This document shows positions 52,272 through 60,644 of a DNA stretch of 64,000 nt, piece by piece (position 1 is the stretch's first letter; each line of letters starts with the position of its first letter). The notes under the pieces were generated by a model. It was given only the letters and a program-made list of their open reading frames with translations. It was not told where the DNA came from and ran no database searches. Source of the DNA: Nocardia vinacea NBRC 16497 (GTDB lineage Bacteria > Actinomycetota > Actinomycetes > Mycobacteriales > Mycobacteriaceae); the NCBI RefSeq assembly GCF_000308835.1, contig NZ_BAGN01000177.1, positions 1-64,000 of the forward strand, read 5' to 3'. Both the position numbers and the translations under genes were made by a program.

Positions 52272-52803
52272 CGAACCACTCGCGGACGATGACGGCCGCC
52301 TTGTCCGGCGGGACCATCGACACACCGTCGCCGCGCGCCCCGCGCCACATCTCGTACACGACACGGGATTCCGGCTCCACGACCGTTTCGCCCGCCGCCC
52401 GCAGACTTGCCACATGCCGCTGGATCACGGGCTTGTCCCACATGACCTTGTTCATATGCGGAAACCACAGGCAGGGCCGAGGCGCAGCGAGCAGTGTGGT
52501 CGTCGCGGGCGTCGACGCGAGTCCCAGCGCCGACGCGGCAACCAGGTGCGCGGTGGCCGGAAGCACCACGATGCCATTCGAGGTCAACGCGAGTTCGACC
52601 GGATTGAGGGTCGAACTGTCGGAGGTGATGACTTCGTCGGCCAACCAGCCGACTACTTCCCGTGGCACGAATCGCTCCGCGCTGCGGGTGAGGAGCACGA
52701 CGATCTCGCCGGGCTGGGTCTTACGAAGTTCCGTCAGATAGAGCGGCAGGACCAGCGATGCGCTGGAGCCTGCGGCGATCACCACGAGCGCGCCATGGCG
52801 CAT
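52258..52803 (-). CDS. HFCD-type flavoprotein (LanD/PPC-decarboxylase fold)
   Basis: This 181-residue flavoprotein is of the family that oxidatively decarboxylates C-terminal cysteine of peptides (EpiD/LanD) or phosphopantothenoylcysteine. Evidence is the N-terminal VVIAAGSSASLVLP flavin loop, VLPATAHLVAASALGLA (equivalent to PASAN...) and the substrate clamp FPHMNKVMW (PxMNxxMW). The position of the catalytic His of EpiD appears to be Pro68 in NPVELAL. It lies between a 12-residue peptide gene ending in Cys and an exporter. That setting supports peptide modification; the altered active site leaves the reaction open. Confidence 0.85.
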   Translation of the reverse strand: MRHGALVVIAAGSSASLVLPLYLTELRKTQPGEIVVLLTRSAERFVPREVVGWLADEVITSDSSTLNPVELALTSNGIVVLPATAHLVAASALGLASTPATTTLLAAPRPCLWFPHMNKVMWDKPVIQRHVASLRAAGETVVEPESRVVYEMWRGARGDGVSMVPPDKAAVIVREWFDERA

Positions 52804-52827
52804 GACTGATCTCCTATGGATGAAAGC

Positions 52828-52858
52828 GGGGATCGCCCGGTACGCACGGGCGATCCCC
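52828..52858 (-). terminator. Perfect hairpin between 12-codon gene and flavoprotein gene
   Basis: GGGGATCGCCCG and CGGGCGATCCCC are perfect 12-base arms with a 7-base loop. It begins 6 bases after the peptide stop. It may terminate most transcripts so that peptide exceeds enzyme, or stabilise the peptide mRNA. Confidence 0.8.
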
Positions 52859-52864
52859 TCGGTT

Positions 52865-52903
52865 TCAGCAGGTCGGGCCGTCGTCGACTCCTGTCTCGAT
52901 CAT
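52865..52903 (-). CDS. 12-residue peptide MIETGVDDGPTC, putative precursor
   Basis: ATG 52903 is preceded by AAAGGAGGTAATCCC, the best ribosome site in the window at ideal spacing, and the frame stops after one Cys codon. The peptide is acidic, has no signal and ends Gly-Pro-Thr-Cys. Directly downstream come a hairpin, an HFCD flavoprotein (a family known to act on C-terminal Cys) and an MFS exporter; upstream is a secreted cupin. This arrangement fits a precursor peptide for a ribosomally made, modified product. A regulatory leader peptide is the main alternative, but only one Cys codon is present. Confidence 0.6.
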   Translation of the reverse strand: MIETGVDDGPTC

Positions 52904-52937
52904 GGGATTACCTCCTTTCACTTGTGCGGGTTCGGGT

Positions 52938-53411
52938 TCAGAACCGGCAGTTGCCGGGGTCCGGTTCGCTGATGCCGGAGGGTTGGCCGGCGGGCGTGAT
53001 GAGGACGACGTCGAGTGTCAGCGTTTTGTCGGTCTCGTTGCGCACGGTGTGTACGTGGCGCGGGTGCTCGACCCAGCCTTGTCCCACACCGAATGTGGTT
53101 GGTGCGCACTGCCGGTCGTCGGCCTCATATCGAGTTGCGATGCCATCGGCGACATTCACGAGCACGTCGCCGGGATGCGAATGCCAGCCGACACTGCCGC
53201 CAGGGGCCACGGTGAGCACGGAGAACTGGACATCGACGGGGCCGTCCGGAGCGATATGGATCGGCTCGGTGACGGTCGCCTTGCTGAGTTGCTCGCCGGT
53301 CACACCGACATTCGGTGTGGCCACGGCGGGCAGTGTCGCAGAGGTCGCCAATACGGCGAGACCGATTGCCACACCGATGAATCCAACGCACCGACGGACG
53401 CTGCTGGACAT
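52938..53411 (-). CDS. Secreted cupin-domain protein
   Basis: This 157-residue protein has a signal peptide ending near ATSATLPAVA. Its cupin core shows GGSVGWHSHPGDVLVNV (HxH) and later GWVEHPRHVHTVRN (His). Two Cys flank the core (RQCAPTT, GNCRF) and could form a disulphide. ATG 53411 follows GAGGATCTCC. It lies 34 bases upstream of the 12-codon gene in the same direction and may share its promoter. Function unknown. Confidence 0.8.
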   Translation of the reverse strand: MSSSVRRCVGFIGVAIGLAVLATSATLPAVATPNVGVTGEQLSKATVTEPIHIAPDGPVDVQFSVLTVAPGGSVGWHSHPGDVLVNVADGIATRYEADDRQCAPTTFGVGQGWVEHPRHVHTVRNETDKTLTLDVVLITPAGQPSGISEPDPGNCRF

Positions 53412-53651
53412 GGAGATCCTCCCCGCGAAATAGATCCTGTTCTCCGCTCCGCGCCGGCTCCTCCCAGCCGGTCGGTGCGGTTGCGAACAAGCATCCGGGC
53501 GATGCCTTTCACCGGCATCTCACGCGCGTTTCACGGGATATCGGCGCTGCTCACAGCATCGAAATCTATTGCGGCAGAGCCATTTCGCGGTCGAAAATGG
53601 CGGAGGCCGACTGGGCAGTCGCCCAGTCGGCCTCGTGACCGTGCCCTTCGA

Positions 53652-54674
53652 TCAGTCTGTGGACACCGCAGACTCGGCAACCTGGTGCCTGGTGCCCCCG
53701 CGCCGGAACGGTCGCAATCGCCGCGACGGCCGTTGCGGCCGGTCCTCGGCCGACTCCGGATCCTGTACGCGAGTTGCCGTCGCCTCGATCCAATCCGATG
53801 CCTCGATGGCCCCGTGGCGCGACAGGTCCGCGCCGCGCACCGCCTGTTCGCACCGGCGAGCCAGATCACGGCGATCGAGTCCGGGATTCTCGACCGGCTC
53901 GAGCACCACCTCGGCCACCATGCCGCGCGAGCGCAGGACCCGCTTCGCCGAGCTGCCGAAGCTGTCGTCACCGACGAATCCGGGAATGGTCGACTGGGTG
54001 CCGTGCGCGTCCAGATACCGCAGGCGCACCGGCTGCACCGATGTTCCGGTGTCGACCGCCGCTTGGAAGAGCGCGGGCCGCATGGTGCCGTAGGCGCGGC
54101 CACACCATGTCGTTCCCTCGGGGAATACTGCGACGCGGTCCCCCGCCGCCAGCCGTTCACCGAGACGTGCCACCACACCGGGCAGTTCGCGCAGCCGTTC
54201 GCGCTCGATCGGAATGACCCGCATGAGTTTGGCCAGGCCACCGAGCAGCGGCCAATCGACCATATCGGCGCGGGCCACGAAACCCAGTGGCTGCACCGCG
54301 GCCATGACGACCACATCGGTCCAGCCGATATGTCCGGCCACGATCAGCAGCCCGGCACCCGAATCACCGAAGCGCGCATCGGCAAACTCCGCCGCACCGG
54401 GTCGGTTGTCGACAACGCGCAACCGAATCCCGAGACAGCTCAGAACAGTTCGCGCATACCGCCGCTGCAACTGTTCGCGCCGTCCGCGCGGCGTCACGAC
54501 ATTGACAACGGGAAAGCTGACCAACAATCCGGCCACACCGAATAGTCGGCCGATCACCCGTGCGGTACCGATCTGATCGACCGGATCGATGCAGCCGGGC
54601 CCACATGGGCTCGACGGCATCCAGGAATGCGCGGTGCGCTCTGCGGGCGGCGCGTCGAACACCATCTGACTCAC
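53652..54674 (-). CDS. PlsC-type 1-acyl-glycerol-3-phosphate acyltransferase
   Basis: This 340-residue acyltransferase shows the HX4D motif as GHIGWTD and the glycerophosphate-binding FPEGTTW block. A membrane-associated helix lies near residues 42-60. Its ATG overlaps the stop of the GNAT gene (ATGA). A GNAT/PlsC pair near etfBA is also known in Mycobacterium (Rv3027c/Rv3026c region). Together they resemble OlsB/OlsA-type aminolipid synthesis, which is inference. Confidence 0.88.
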   Translation of the reverse strand: MSQMVFDAPPAERTAHSWMPSSPCGPGCIDPVDQIGTARVIGRLFGVAGLLVSFPVVNVVTPRGRREQLQRRYARTVLSCLGIRLRVVDNRPGAAEFADARFGDSGAGLLIVAGHIGWTDVVVMAAVQPLGFVARADMVDWPLLGGLAKLMRVIPIERERLRELPGVVARLGERLAAGDRVAVFPEGTTWCGRAYGTMRPALFQAAVDTGTSVQPVRLRYLDAHGTQSTIPGFVGDDSFGSSAKRVLRSRGMVAEVVLEPVENPGLDRRDLARRCEQAVRGADLSRHGAIEASDWIEATATRVQDPESAEDRPQRPSRRLRPFRRGGTRHQVAESAVSTD

Positions 54675-55498
54675 CGACCCCCGTCGAGTGCATTGGCCGC
54701 ATCTTGTAATCGGTTGAGGTAGCGGGTGTTGATCGTGTCCAGGCCGAGCAGTGCGACGAAATCGGCGACGGCGAAATCCGGATCGTGCGCGGGTTCGCCG
54801 CAGATCTCCGCACCGAGGCGCAGGTAGCCGCGCAGCAGCGGGGGCAGCTTCGGGCGCGCGGGCGGTGTCATTTCGTCCAGCGTCAGCCCGTCGACGACCA
54901 CCGGGCGGTAGGGGTGCACCCGCCGCTCGGGATCAGATCCGTGGCGCCCGAGCAGCATGTCCCGCACACCGCGCACATTCACACCGGCCGGATCGGCCGG
55001 AGTGTCCTGCATCGGCACCGAGACGCAGCCCATCACCCATTCGTATCCGGTGAGCTGGATGTAGTGCAGGATGCCTGCCCACATCAGGGTCAGCACCGAG
55101 CCGTTGCGGTGATCGGGCACCACGCACGCACGGCCCATTTCCACGATCCGGTTGCCCTCCGGATCGAGTTGGGCCAGATCGAATTCGGTGGCCGTGTAGT
55201 AACCGCCCGCGGCAGTCACCTTGTCCGGCGGCAGCATTCGGTAGCAGCCGACGAATTCCTCGGTCCGGTCGTCGCGGACCAGCAGGTGATCGCAGTGCTG
55301 GTCGAACCGGTCCGCGTCGAGACCCGTTCCGTTGTCGGGGATCTGGAAGCCGGGCTCACTGGCGAAGACGCCGTAGCGCAGGCGCTGCGCGGCCACTCGG
55401 TGCGCCGAATCGGAGGAGACGACCAGCGAATACCGAGACCGTTCCGCCCCGGAGTCCGTCGGTCGAGCCGGGGCTGTCAACACGGACGAAATAGTCAT
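54671..55498 (-). CDS. GNAT-family N-acyltransferase (OlsB/hemolysin-like)
   Basis: This 275-residue protein is of the ornithine-acyl[ACP] N-acyltransferase-like family. Marks are AAQRLRYGVFASEPGF, DQHCDHLLVRDD, VGCYRMLPP, EMGRACVVPDHRNGSVL and a late YLRLGAEICGEPAHDPDFAV. ATG 55498 is used because the frame upstream loses family character. It is coupled to the PlsC gene and probably supplies an N-acylated amino compound. Confidence 0.85.
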   Translation of the reverse strand: MTISSVLTAPARPTDSGAERSRYSLVVSSDSAHRVAAQRLRYGVFASEPGFQIPDNGTGLDADRFDQHCDHLLVRDDRTEEFVGCYRMLPPDKVTAAGGYYTATEFDLAQLDPEGNRIVEMGRACVVPDHRNGSVLTLMWAGILHYIQLTGYEWVMGCVSVPMQDTPADPAGVNVRGVRDMLLGRHGSDPERRVHPYRPVVVDGLTLDEMTPPARPKLPPLLRGYLRLGAEICGEPAHDPDFAVADFVALLGLDTINTRYLNRLQDAANALDGGR

Positions 55499-55675
55499 AT
55501 CCGTGATGAAGCCAGTCCGAAACTGCGCCGGAGCAACCTCGAAGTGTCGCCTCGATGCCGGTTCGGTGAACGAGATGATGATCACACCGAGCGTTCACCG
55601 AACTGTCGCGTCGCGTTCCGTCTCCCGCATCGCTACCGCCGCCTTTTGCCTGATCTGTGACCTTTTCGGAATAGA

Positions 55676-56947
55676 TCAGGCGGCGTCGCGCTCCGATATC
55701 CGCACCGGATCCGGCACCGCGTCCACCTCGTCGAAACCGGGGCGACCCGTGCCGATGAAGGCGACGAGCCACGAGGCAACGGCGGCGAAACGGTTGCGGA
55801 ATCCGACCAGGTACAGCAGGTGCACCGCGAGCCACATGGTCCACGCGATGACGCCGCGGAAGGTGATGTGCTCGTTGAGTTTCACCACCGCGCTGAACCG
55901 GCTGATCACCGCCATGCTGCCTTTGTCCCAGTACTTGAACGGGGTGCCGGGGAGCTTCTTGTGGCGAATGATGTCGGCGGCGTGCCTGCCCTCCTGCATG
56001 GCGACCGGCGACTGGCCCGGATAGCCGTTGAGCGAGGTCATATCGCCGATGGCGTAGATATCGGCATGTCCGCCGACGGTCAGGTCCGGATTGATCAAAA
56101 GCCTTCCGGCGCGGTCGGTTTCGCAGCCGGTGGCCTCGGCAAGGATCTGTGCGAACCCGCCCGCCTGCACACCCGCCGACCAGACCACCGTCTCGGCCGC
56201 GATCCGGCGCTCGATGCCCTGCTTGTCCTTGACAGTCACCTTGCCGTATTCGATATCGGTCACGAAGGTGCCGAGCAGCACCTCGACACCGCTCTTGGTC
56301 AGCGATGCCTTCGCGTATTCCGAGAGCCCGCCACCGAAGGGCGGCAGCACCTCGCCCGCACCCTCGACCAGGGTCACCGAAACTTCTTGGTGGTAGTGCC
56401 GTTTCGCGAGTTCCTTCAGCTGACCGGCGACCTCGACACCGGTCGCGCCCGCGCCGACCACCACGAAGCTCAGCAGTCGCTTGCGGGTCTCCGCATCCGC
56501 GCCCTTGGCCTCGGTGAAGACGCGTTCGATCTGTGCGCGCAGCAGCTTCGCATCGTCGATGGTCTTGAGCGAGAACGTCTTATCGGCGAAATCGTCGCGC
56601 CCGAAATACGACTGCGAGGCGCCGGTGGCGGCGATCAGCGAGCCGTAGCGAATCTGTGTGCGCTCGCCGTCGTGCTCGTAGGTGAGCACCGCGTTGTCGA
56701 CGTCGATGGCGACGACCTTGCCGAGCCGGACGTCGGCCTCCCGATGCCTGCGCAGCACCGAGGCGATCGGCGGGGCGATCTCGTGCGACGCCAGCACACC
56801 TGTCGCGACCTGGTAGAGCAACGGCTGGAAGAGATGCTCCGGAGTACTCGAGATAAGAACGTAATTGATGCCCGATTTGGCCAACTGCTTAGCGGCGGCA
56901 AGCCCCCCGAATCCCGATCCAACGATGACAACATCTGCGTGTTCCAT
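55676..56947 (-). CDS. ndh: Type II NADH dehydrogenase
   Basis: This 423-residue monotopic respiratory flavoenzyme oxidises NADH and reduces menaquinone without pumping protons. It has two Rossmann motifs, VVIVGSGFGGLAAAKQL for FAD and VVVGAGATGVEVAGQL for NADH, the HLFQPLLYQVATG quinone-site segment, YAIGDMTSL, and a C-terminal membrane-binding helix region (AWTMWLAVHLLYLVGF). GAGAAGGAGGCTGTC precedes the ATG. A LysR gene is divergent and may regulate it. Confidence 0.95.
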   Translation of the reverse strand: MEHADVVIVGSGFGGLAAAKQLAKSGINYVLISSTPEHLFQPLLYQVATGVLASHEIAPPIASVLRRHREADVRLGKVVAIDVDNAVLTYEHDGERTQIRYGSLIAATGASQSYFGRDDFADKTFSLKTIDDAKLLRAQIERVFTEAKGADAETRKRLLSFVVVGAGATGVEVAGQLKELAKRHYHQEVSVTLVEGAGEVLPPFGGGLSEYAKASLTKSGVEVLLGTFVTDIEYGKVTVKDKQGIERRIAAETVVWSAGVQAGGFAQILAEATGCETDRAGRLLINPDLTVGGHADIYAIGDMTSLNGYPGQSPVAMQEGRHAADIIRHKKLPGTPFKYWDKGSMAVISRFSAVVKLNEHITFRGVIAWTMWLAVHLLYLVGFRNRFAAVASWLVAFIGTGRPGFDEVDAVPDPVRISERDAA

Positions 56948-57011
56948 GACAGCCTCCTTCTCTCATTACCAACCGTCATTCGATCCGCAGATATTTCACG
57001 TGTTCAGGCGC

Positions 57012-57031
57012 ATAATAGATATGACTCTTAT
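57012..57031. promoter_or_regulatory. ATAA-N12-TTAT imperfect palindrome in ndh/LysR region
   Basis: The AT-rich dyad lies in the 111-base divergent region and has the T-N11-A-like layout of LysR sites. Binding by the adjacent regulator is inferred. Confidence 0.35.
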
Positions 57032-57058
57032 CTGGATCGCTCATGAATTGGAGATCAA

Positions 57059-57916
57059 GTGGAGCTTCGCCAGCTCACCTACTTCGTCGCGGTGTGCGAG
57101 GAGCTGAGTTTCAGCAGGGCCGCGGCCCGCTGCTACATCTCCCAATCGGCGATCAGCCATCAGATCGCCCGGTTGGAGCGTGACCTCGGCGTAGCCTTGT
57201 TCGAGCGTTCGACCAGGGCCGTTGTGCCGACCGACGCGACCATGCGGCTACTTCCCCTGGCTAAACAGATGCTCAGTCTGGAGTCGGCCATCCGCGCCAC
57301 CGTGCGCACCTCCGGTCACCGCATCCGGCTGGCCGCGAATATGTCCTTCGCGACCCGATCCCTCTCCGCGATCGCCGGGGCGCGCGCCGCGCATCCGGAT
57401 GCCGAGATCGAATTCGTCATCAAACCGTTCCGGCAGCGGATCACCGCGGTGGCCGACGGCGACTGCGATCTCGCGCTCATCCGCGGCAGTGTCGACGAGC
57501 CCGGTCTCGCGGTGGAGAAGCTGTGGATCGAGGACCTCGTCATCGCCACCTCCGCCGCCCATCCGCTGGCCCCGCGCGACCAGGTGACGCTGGCGGACCT
57601 GAGCCCGTATCCGCTGCTGCTCCCGCCCGAGCAGGAACAGGTCCTGCTGCACAATGTGATTCGGGCCGCCTTCGCCGATCTGGCCGCGGGCCCCACCCTC
57701 GGTCCACCGATTCCACCGGACCACACCGCGACCATGGAGCTGATCAATCGCCCGGACGCCTGGACGGTGCTCTACGCCGACAGCCCGACCGAGGGTCTGG
57801 TCGTCCTGCACCTCGCCGAGCACCGACTACGGATCCCGGTCTCCGCGGTCTTGCGCAGCGATGCGCGCCGCTCGCCGATTCTCACCACGCTGCTGTCCGG
57901 ATTGCACCGCCGCTGA
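57059..57916 (+). CDS. LysR-family regulator
   Basis: This 285-residue LTTR has a canonical helix-turn-helix (MELRQLTYFVAVCEELSFSR, AAARCYISQSAISHQIARLE). The ligand domain follows from about residue 90. GTG 57059 has GGAGATCAA upstream. It is divergent from the NADH dehydrogenase gene. The effector is unknown. Confidence 0.93.
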   Translation: MELRQLTYFVAVCEELSFSRAAARCYISQSAISHQIARLERDLGVALFERSTRAVVPTDATMRLLPLAKQMLSLESAIRATVRTSGHRIRLAANMSFATRSLSAIAGARAAHPDAEIEFVIKPFRQRITAVADGDCDLALIRGSVDEPGLAVEKLWIEDLVIATSAAHPLAPRDQVTLADLSPYPLLLPPEQEQVLLHNVIRAAFADLAAGPTLGPPIPPDHTATMELINRPDAWTVLYADSPTEGLVVLHLAEHRLRIPVSAVLRSDARRSPILTTLLSGLHRR

Positions 57917-57955
57917 GATCTGCTGTGTCACCGAGCAGATCTCGCGGCATCGGTG

Positions 57956-58717
57956 TCAGGCGTTCTCGCGGGTGAAGCTACGTGCGCCGATCAACATCGC
58001 CACCGCGGCGACCGCCAGCGTGAGCCCGGTGCCGAGGTACACCTCGGACGCACCGAAGTCACCGCGGAACAGGGCCCTGGCCGCATCGACGGTGTGCGAG
58101 AACGGATTCACCTTGCCGATCGTGCGCAACCAGCCCGGCCCGACGCTCAACGGCAGCAGAATGCCGGACAGCAGCATCAGCGGCACCGCAAGACTATTGA
58201 GCACCGAGGCGAGTACATCCTCGGATTTGGCCCACAGACCCAGTGCATAGGACGCTGCGGCCAAACCAGCTGCCATCACCGCGATCAACAACACCGACAG
58301 CACCACGCCGAGCGGATCCGGCCGAACCCCGAAGGCCGCCATGGCAACTCCGACGAGCACCAGCGCTTGGACAACGAGCACGACCATGTCTTTGAGCACG
58401 CGCCCGGTCAGCAGTGCGCCCCGGCTCGCGGGCGTGACACGCTGCCGTTCGACGACGCCCGCGCGCAATTCCGCCACAATGCTGAATCCGACATAGATCG
58501 CGCCGAACAGCCCGGTCTGGATGACCAACGCGGGCGTGAGCAGCTTCCACGGATCGGAATCCGCGCCGAGCGAGGGTGCGATGCCCTTGACGAGCGGCCC
58601 GAACAGCACCAGATACAGCACCGGCTGGGACAGACCGATCAAGACCCACACCGGATTTCGCAGATTCGCCCGCAGTTGGGACCAGAAGATCAGTCCGGTC
58701 TCGCGCATGAACCTCAT
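57956..58717 (-). CDS. ABC-2 type exporter permease (DrrB-like)
   Basis: This 253-residue permease has six hydrophobic helices, an N-terminal LIFWSQLRANLRNPVWVLIG segment and the LNSLAVPLMLLSGILLPLS stretch typical of DrrB. Its ATG overlaps the stop of the ATPase gene (ATGA). With the ATPase it should form a drug or lipid exporter controlled by the PadR regulator. Confidence 0.92.
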   Translation of the reverse strand: MRFMRETGLIFWSQLRANLRNPVWVLIGLSQPVLYLVLFGPLVKGIAPSLGADSDPWKLLTPALVIQTGLFGAIYVGFSIVAELRAGVVERQRVTPASRGALLTGRVLKDMVVLVVQALVLVGVAMAAFGVRPDPLGVVLSVLLIAVMAAGLAAASYALGLWAKSEDVLASVLNSLAVPLMLLSGILLPLSVGPGWLRTIGKVNPFSHTVDAARALFRGDFGASEVYLGTGLTLAVAAVAMLIGARSFTRENA

Positions 58718-59736
58718 GAGTGACTCGCCTCCCGCAGCGAACGCCCCGTAATGGTGAGAAAGACATCGTCGAGGCTGGGACGTTTGACAGTGAGCGCACC
58801 CGGTACGAGACCCCGCTCGTCCATGGCACGCAAGAGGGGTACGACCGCGGCATCGCCGCGATCCACGGTGAGATGCACCAGCGTCGCACCGATCCGGTCC
58901 GCACCCGCATCCTCCGAGCGCACCAGCGAGCGCACCTCGAGCACCGACTGGGCGACCTGGAGTGCGATATCGGCATGGCCGTCATCGATTTCGAAGCTCA
59001 CCACGTCACCGGAGATGCGGCGCTTGAGTTCGTCGGGCGAGCCCTCGGCGACGATGCCGCCGTGGTCCATGATCAGCAGACGGTCACACAGTGCGTCGGC
59101 CTCGTCCAGATAGTGGGTGGTGAGCACGATCGTGGTGCCTCGCTCACGCAGGCGCCGGATGTGCTCCCACAGATTCGCGCGACTCTGCGGATCCAGGCCG
59201 CTGGTCGGCTCGTCGAGATAGATCAGCGCCGGGCCGTGCACCAGGCCGAGCGCGATGTCGACGCGGCGGCGCTGACCGCCGGAGAGCTGGTTGCATTTGC
59301 GCCGGCCGAGTCCATCCAGGTCGAGCGCGACGAGTAGTTCTTCGGCATTGTGCGTGGCCTGCGCCTTATTCAGCCCGAAAAGCCTTGCCTGCAACACCAA
59401 TTCGTCGATGACCAGGGCATCGTCATTGGTCATTCCGCCCTGGGCGACGTAGCCGATGCGCGAACGCACGGTCCGCTGCTCGGCCCGTAGATCAGCGTCG
59501 GAGATGACCGCCTCGCCAGCGGTCGGGGCGATGAGGGTACTGAGCATTCGCAGCGTCGTGGTCTTACCCGCGCCGTTGGGGCCGAGCAGACCGAGGATCT
59601 CACCCTCGTACACATCGAAGTCGACGCCCGTAACCGCTTGGACGGGGCCGCTTTTGGTTTCGAACGTCCGCGTGAGCCCGCGCACCCGGATCACCAAGGT
59701 GCGGGTGCGATCGCGAACGGAGTCGGTCGTTTCCAC
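58714..59736 (-). CDS. ABC exporter ATPase (DrrA-like)
   Basis: This 340-residue ATPase has Walker A GPNGAGKTTTLRM, signature LSGGQRRRVDIA, Walker B LIYLDEPTSGLD and the switch His in VLTTHYLDEAD. The DrrA-type C-terminal extension ends with RPSLDDVFLTITGRSLRE. It drives the adjacent permease. The promoter region holds a PadR-type inverted repeat. Confidence 0.95.
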   Translation of the reverse strand: METTDSVRDRTRTLVIRVRGLTRTFETKSGPVQAVTGVDFDVYEGEILGLLGPNGAGKTTTLRMLSTLIAPTAGEAVISDADLRAEQRTVRSRIGYVAQGGMTNDDALVIDELVLQARLFGLNKAQATHNAEELLVALDLDGLGRRKCNQLSGGQRRRVDIALGLVHGPALIYLDEPTSGLDPQSRANLWEHIRRLRERGTTIVLTTHYLDEADALCDRLLIMDHGGIVAEGSPDELKRRISGDVVSFEIDDGHADIALQVAQSVLEVRSLVRSEDAGADRIGATLVHLTVDRGDAAVVPLLRAMDERGLVPGALTVKRPSLDDVFLTITGRSLREASHS

Positions 59737-59758
59737 CTGAACAACGGTAGAAACGACC

Positions 59759-59788
59759 GACTAAATAGTCAAGCTTTACTATTCAGTC
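59759..59788. promoter_or_regulatory. GACTAAATAGT-N8-ACTATTCAGTC inverted repeat
   Basis: Two 11-base arms match with one exception across an 8-base spacer. It lies between the PadR gene and the DrrAB-type genes, directly upstream of the ATPase start, and is the expected operator of the PadR regulator. Confidence 0.7.
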
Positions 59789-59808
59789 TTGATCATTTGA
59801 GAAGGGCC

Positions 59809-60426
59809 TCATTTGACGGTCATGGGGCCGCCGTCCACCCGCGACCAGTTCGTCCACACATCCAGCTCACCGCTCTCGATGCGCTCCAAGGTCTTGCGCG
59901 TCCAGGTCAGATCCGCCCGGACATGGTCGGCGGCCAGCCGCATGGCATCGGCGACATGATGCGGTTCGGTCTCCGCCGGATTGCCGCTGCCCGCGAGAAT
60001 GCGCTGCTCCTCGCGCTCCAGAAAGACCAGATCCGATTCGAACTTCAGAATGCGCCCGCGCATCGCCGCGACGACCTCCTCGCGCGGCAGGTGTGGCAGC
60101 AGGGCCACCGCCGCGAAATACGGGTTCTTCGGCTGTTCGGGAGACCACACCGCCTCGCGCACCATCTCGCCGAATACCTTCTCCCCCTCCGTGGTCAGCC
60201 GATAAGTGGTCCGCTCCGGACGCGCCCCCGCCTGACCGACGCCCTCCACCTCGATGAGCTTCTCGCGCTGCAGCGTGTTCAGCGCCCCGTACACCGATCC
60301 GGGTTTCACATTCGCCCAATCGTCGGCATGCCAGGACAACAACTCGCGCCGAACGTCATAACCGTGCACCGGCTGCAGCAGCCGCACCACCGCGAGCACC
60401 AGCATCCGAGTCGTAGGAACAGCCAT
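59809..60426 (-). CDS. PadR-family repressor
   Basis: This 205-residue regulator has a winged helix at residues 1-90 (MLVLAVVRLLQPVHGYDVRR, KPGSVYGALNTLQREKLIEV, ERTTYRLTTEGEKVF) and the helical Vir-type C-terminal dimer domain. It sits upstream of and in line with the exporter genes, separated by the operator-like repeat, an arrangement like LmrR. It probably senses the exported compound. Confidence 0.92.
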   Translation of the reverse strand: MAVPTTRMLVLAVVRLLQPVHGYDVRRELLSWHADDWANVKPGSVYGALNTLQREKLIEVEGVGQAGARPERTTYRLTTEGEKVFGEMVREAVWSPEQPKNPYFAAVALLPHLPREEVVAAMRGRILKFESDLVFLEREEQRILAGSGNPAETEPHHVADAMRLAADHVRADLTWTRKTLERIESGELDVWTNWSRVDGGPMTVK

Positions 60427-60482
60427 ACTCGCAGGTTAGCCCACCCACGCGACGGTTCGCGTCTACCCGAGAACGCAAAAAA

Positions 60483-60531
60483 GACTCGCCAAATCTGTTG
60501 CTGCATTACGCAACAACAGATTTGGCGAGTC
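60483..60531 (-). terminator. Rho-independent terminator of etfBA
   Basis: GACTCGCCAAATCTGTTG and CAACAGATTTGGCGAGTC are perfect 18-base arms. On the minus strand a TTTTTT run follows directly. It lies 114 bases after the etfA stop. Confidence 0.92.
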
Positions 60532-60644
60532 AGGGGTAACTCACCGGGGACGGGCCGACCGAGCCAACCGATATCCGCAGGCCGGGTACACGACTCGCGC
60601 CGCGCCTGACCGGCCCGCCCGAATACGCGGAGAGGCGGGGCAGC

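Noticed and set aside
52865..52903. Cysteine-responsive leader peptide
   Set aside because: Only one Cys codon is present and no alternative antiterminator pairing is obvious; kept as an alternative but ranked below a precursor peptide.
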